Assembly: GCF_043951865.1 (NCBI RefSeq)
Contig: NZ_JBINJF010000001.1
Span: forward strand, 124,001 to 188,000
Direction: 5' to 3'
Length of the DNA stretch: 64,000 bases
Source: JAMQKA01 sp043951865
Lineage (GTDB): Bacteria; Bacteroidota; Rhodothermia; Balneolales; Balneolaceae
Under the pieces are notes generated by a model. It did not search any database. It was given only the letters and a program-made list of their open reading frames with translations, and was not told the DNA's origin. Shown one piece after another: positions 62,226-64,000 of this stretch (positions within the stretch are counted from its first letter, which is position 1; each line of letters starts with the position of its first letter). The translations under genes and the position numbers were made by a program.

Positions 62226-63428
62226 ATGAAATATGACTTCATCATTGTAGGCGCCGGCATCGTTGGACTTTCCACCGCCTACAAACTTTCTGAGAAATAC
62301 CCCGATCTGAATATTTTAATCCTTGATAAAGAGGATCGGGTGGCAGCCCACCAGACAGGACATAATTCCGGCGTCATTCATTCCGGCATCTACTACAAAC
62401 CGAACAGCTACCGCGCCAAAAACTGCGTAAACGGGCGGCATCAGCTGGTGGATTTTTGCGAAAAGCACGAGGTGGCCTATGAAATCTGCGGGAAAGTGAT
62501 TGTTGCCACTGAAGAGAAGGATATTCCCCGTCTGGAAAAGATCTATGAAACCGGGCAGATCAACGAAATTGAAGGAATTGAAATGATCGGGCCCGAACGG
62601 CTGGCCGAAATTGAACCATATGCCGAAGGGGTAAAAGCGATTCACGTTCCCTGTGCCGGGATTGTTGATTTCGTCGGTGTTTGCGAAAAGCAAAAAAGTC
62701 TTATTGAAGAGAAGGGAAATGAGGTTAAATTCAACCAGGAAGTCCAAAATATCCGTCATCACAACGGGTCGGTCATTGCAGAAACCGAAACCGATCATTT
62801 TGAGGGGTCGTGGCTGATTAACTGTGCCGGCCTCTACAGCGATCACGTGGCGGAATCTGCCGGCGTTCGATCCGAAATTCAGATTGTACCATTCCGGGGC
62901 GAATATTACGAGCTGAAACCGGAAGCCGAGCACCTGGTCAACGGACTCATTTACCCGATGCCAAACCCGGAGTTCCCGTTCCTGGGGGTCCATTTTACCA
63001 AGATGGTGCTGGGTGGGGTGGAATGCGGGCCCAACGCGGTGTTTGCCTTCAAGCGAGAAGGGTATGAGAAACTCTCTTTCAACCTGAACGAAACCATTGA
63101 AACGATCAACTTTTCCGGGTTTTGGAACCTGGCCCGGCAGCACTGGCGCATGGGACTGGATGAGTATTACCGCTCGTTCTCCAAAAAAGCTTTTGTGGAA
63201 GGGCTTCAAAAGCTGGTTCCCGCCATACGTGCAGATGATCTGACAACCTCCCCTTCCGGGGTGCGGGCCATGGCGCTGAAACCCAACGGTGAGATCCTGG
63301 ATGATTTTCATTTTGAGACCACGGACAATGAGATCCATATCCTCAACGCGCCCAGTCCCGCCGCTACTGCAGGCCTGGCCATCGGGGATGAAGTCGTCAA
63401 GCGGGCAGAACAAAATTTTGAATTTTGA
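62226..63428 (+). CDS. lhgO: L-2-hydroxyglutarate oxidase
   Basis: This is a 400-residue FAD enzyme of the DAO family. FIIVGAGIVGLSTAYKLSEKYPDLNILILDKE is the FAD fold, QTGHNSGVIHSGIYYKPNSYRAKNCVNG is the LhgO/L2HGDH signature, and LINCAGLYSDHVAE and PFRGEYYELKPEAEHLVNGLIYPMPNPEFPFLGVHFTKM follow; the end reads HILNAPSPAATAGLAIGDEVV. It oxidises L-2-hydroxyglutarate to 2-oxoglutarate, passing electrons to quinone or oxygen. It is followed by a gap and an FAD-linked oxidase gene of the D-2-hydroxy acid type. Confidence 0.94.
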   Translation: MKYDFIIVGAGIVGLSTAYKLSEKYPDLNILILDKEDRVAAHQTGHNSGVIHSGIYYKPNSYRAKNCVNGRHQLVDFCEKHEVAYEICGKVIVATEEKDIPRLEKIYETGQINEIEGIEMIGPERLAEIEPYAEGVKAIHVPCAGIVDFVGVCEKQKSLIEEKGNEVKFNQEVQNIRHHNGSVIAETETDHFEGSWLINCAGLYSDHVAESAGVRSEIQIVPFRGEYYELKPEAEHLVNGLIYPMPNPEFPFLGVHFTKMVLGGVECGPNAVFAFKREGYEKLSFNLNETIETINFSGFWNLARQHWRMGLDEYYRSFSKKAFVEGLQKLVPAIRADDLTTSPSGVRAMALKPNGEILDDFHFETTDNEIHILNAPSPAATAGLAIGDEVVKRAEQNFEF

Positions 63429-63788
63429 GCCATGAAACAGGCTATTTCATGTATTACGGAACTTTTACCCAACCGTTGCTTGTACAAACATGCAATATAA
63501 TCGGCCCCTACGATACGTTAATCGGAAGATCGTTATTCTGTCTTTCAGTGACAGTTGCTCTCATAAAAGTCCGGCACAGCTGGATGGTGCAGTCGTACTA
63601 CCGCATTGACGTACCCTCCCCTTCCTTCAGCCTGTAAAACCTGGGATTTGGAATCTAACTGGACCTTTCTCAAAAAATTTTAGAAACACTTCCCAAACAG
63701 AGGTATTCCTTTTTGGAACAAAACTGCATTTGCCGACTCCTCTGAATTTATTACGTTAGAACTGTCCTGATCAAAAAAACAGACGCAT
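63429..63788. other. 360-bp gap without clear gene
   Basis: No convincing reading frame lies between lhgO and the next oxidase. A plus-strand frame starting with TTG at 63425 overlaps the lhgO stop and has no sensible composition. A 7-bp inverted repeat CATGAAA/TTTCATG (63431-63437 and 63445-63451) just after the lhgO stop is weak for a terminator. Confidence 0.55.
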
Positions 63789-64000
63789 ATGCCAGAATCG
63801 ATCCAGATAAAGACCGACTCCCAAACTCGACGTCTCTACGCGAACGATGCCTCCATGTATGAAGAAATCCCCAAAGGTGTTGCCTTTCCCAGATCTCTCA
63901 GGGAGATCCAGCAGCTGGTATTGCAGGCCAACAAGCAGGAGTTCAGTATTACGCCCCGCAGTGCCGGCACAAGCCTGGCCGGGCAGACCACGGGGGATGG
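63789..64000 (+). CDS. FAD-linked oxidase (glycolate/D-2-hydroxyacid type), N-terminus only
   Basis: A reading frame starts at ATG 63789 and runs off the right end, giving 70 residues. It contains YEEIPKGVAFPRSLREIQQLVLQANKQEFSITPRSAGTSLAGQTTGDG, which is the PCMH-type FAD-binding N-terminus of glycolate oxidase/D-lactate dehydrogenase/D-2-hydroxyglutarate dehydrogenase-type proteins. The match with lhgO upstream, an L-2-hydroxyglutarate enzyme, suggests a D-2-hydroxy acid substrate, but the C-terminal domain that would decide this lies outside the window. Confidence 0.8.
   Translation, partial: MPESIQIKTDSQTRRLYANDASMYEEIPKGVAFPRSLREIQQLVLQANKQEFSITPRSAGTSLAGQTTGD

Noticed and set aside
62316..63413. 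365-codon minus-strand frame opposite lhgO
   Set aside because: The FAD-binding protein is clear on the plus strand; the antisense frame is a shadow.
63425..63637. 70-codon frame after lhgO
   Set aside because: TTG start inside the lhgO stop region, no binding site, no sensible composition.
1..64000. CRISPR arrays, tRNA or rRNA genes, prophage, intact IS
   Set aside because: No regularly spaced repeats of suitable length, no tRNA-like cloverleaf, no phage or transposase gene was seen by reading; an automated scan would be needed to exclude a degenerate tRNA.

Overview
The window looks like chromosome from a Bacteroidota/Balneolota-type bacterium, with Balneolales or Rhodothermia relatives the best guess. 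The evidence is an ECF sigma/FecR/SusC/SusD cassette, gliding-family genes (gldA/F/G-like and gldC), many lipoproteins with a lipobox cysteine, and AT-rich leaders mostly without strong ribosome binding sites. No tRNA, rRNA, CRISPR array, phage gene or intact transposase was found.

Region 1 (1-21.5 kb, all minus strand) is a polysaccharide-utilisation-like locus. In transcription order it holds an ECF sigma factor, a FecR anti-sigma factor, an STN-type SusC, SusD and a DUF3823-like lipoprotein. Then follow a long leader that may hold gene debris, a sulfatase, an azurin-like cupredoxin, an FG-GAP repeat protein, a 140-bp MITE, a DUF6797/beta-propeller protein, a lipoprotein of unknown function, a serine hydrolase, a DUF5060 glycosidase-like protein, a clan GH-A-like lipoprotein and a lipoprotein cut by the window edge. 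The sulfatase and glycosidase-like proteins suggest a sulfated or otherwise substituted glycan, but the substrate cannot be read from sequence alone.

Region 2 (21.7-29.4 kb) is a sugar-acid catabolic cluster. A minus-strand operon encodes a tartrate/isopropylmalate-type dehydrogenase, a cyclase-family hydrolase, a DUF1537 four-carbon acid sugar kinase, an MFS transporter and a Gfo/Idh/MocA oxidoreductase. Divergent from it are a class II fructose-bisphosphate aldolase and a GntR/FCD regulator, and a 26-bp palindrome lies in the shared promoter region. The usual DUF1537 partners (PdxA2, OtnC, OtnI) are absent from the window, so the dehydrogenase may do the PdxA2 step and feed DHAP to the aldolase. 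This is the best candidate for an undescribed pathway variant.

Region 3 (29.6-43 kb) is mostly housekeeping: a YfcE-like phosphoesterase, a ketopantoate reductase family protein, a TPR protein, an alpha/beta hydrolase, RluB-type pseudouridine synthase, ScpB, PriA, a YifB/ComM ATPase and DUF4342. It also holds an overlapping pair, a GCS2-CBS fusion and an aspartoacylase-family hydrolase, that suggests an uncharacterised N-acyl or gamma-glutamyl metabolite.

Region 4 (43-64 kb) holds TrxB, a three-gene proton-translocating transhydrogenase (TTG start on the first gene), two membrane transport-type proteins, a GldA/F/G-like ABC operon ending in DUF4340, endonuclease III with unusual cysteine spacing, a MEMO-family protein with a PqqD-like N-terminal domain, a serine hydrolase, GldC, AhcY, a TlpA-like thioredoxin, L-2-hydroxyglutarate oxidase and the start of an FAD-linked oxidase. 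Four intergenic spots between 43.0 and 51.4 kb carry degenerate 7-bp tandem arrays, two of them forming hairpins.
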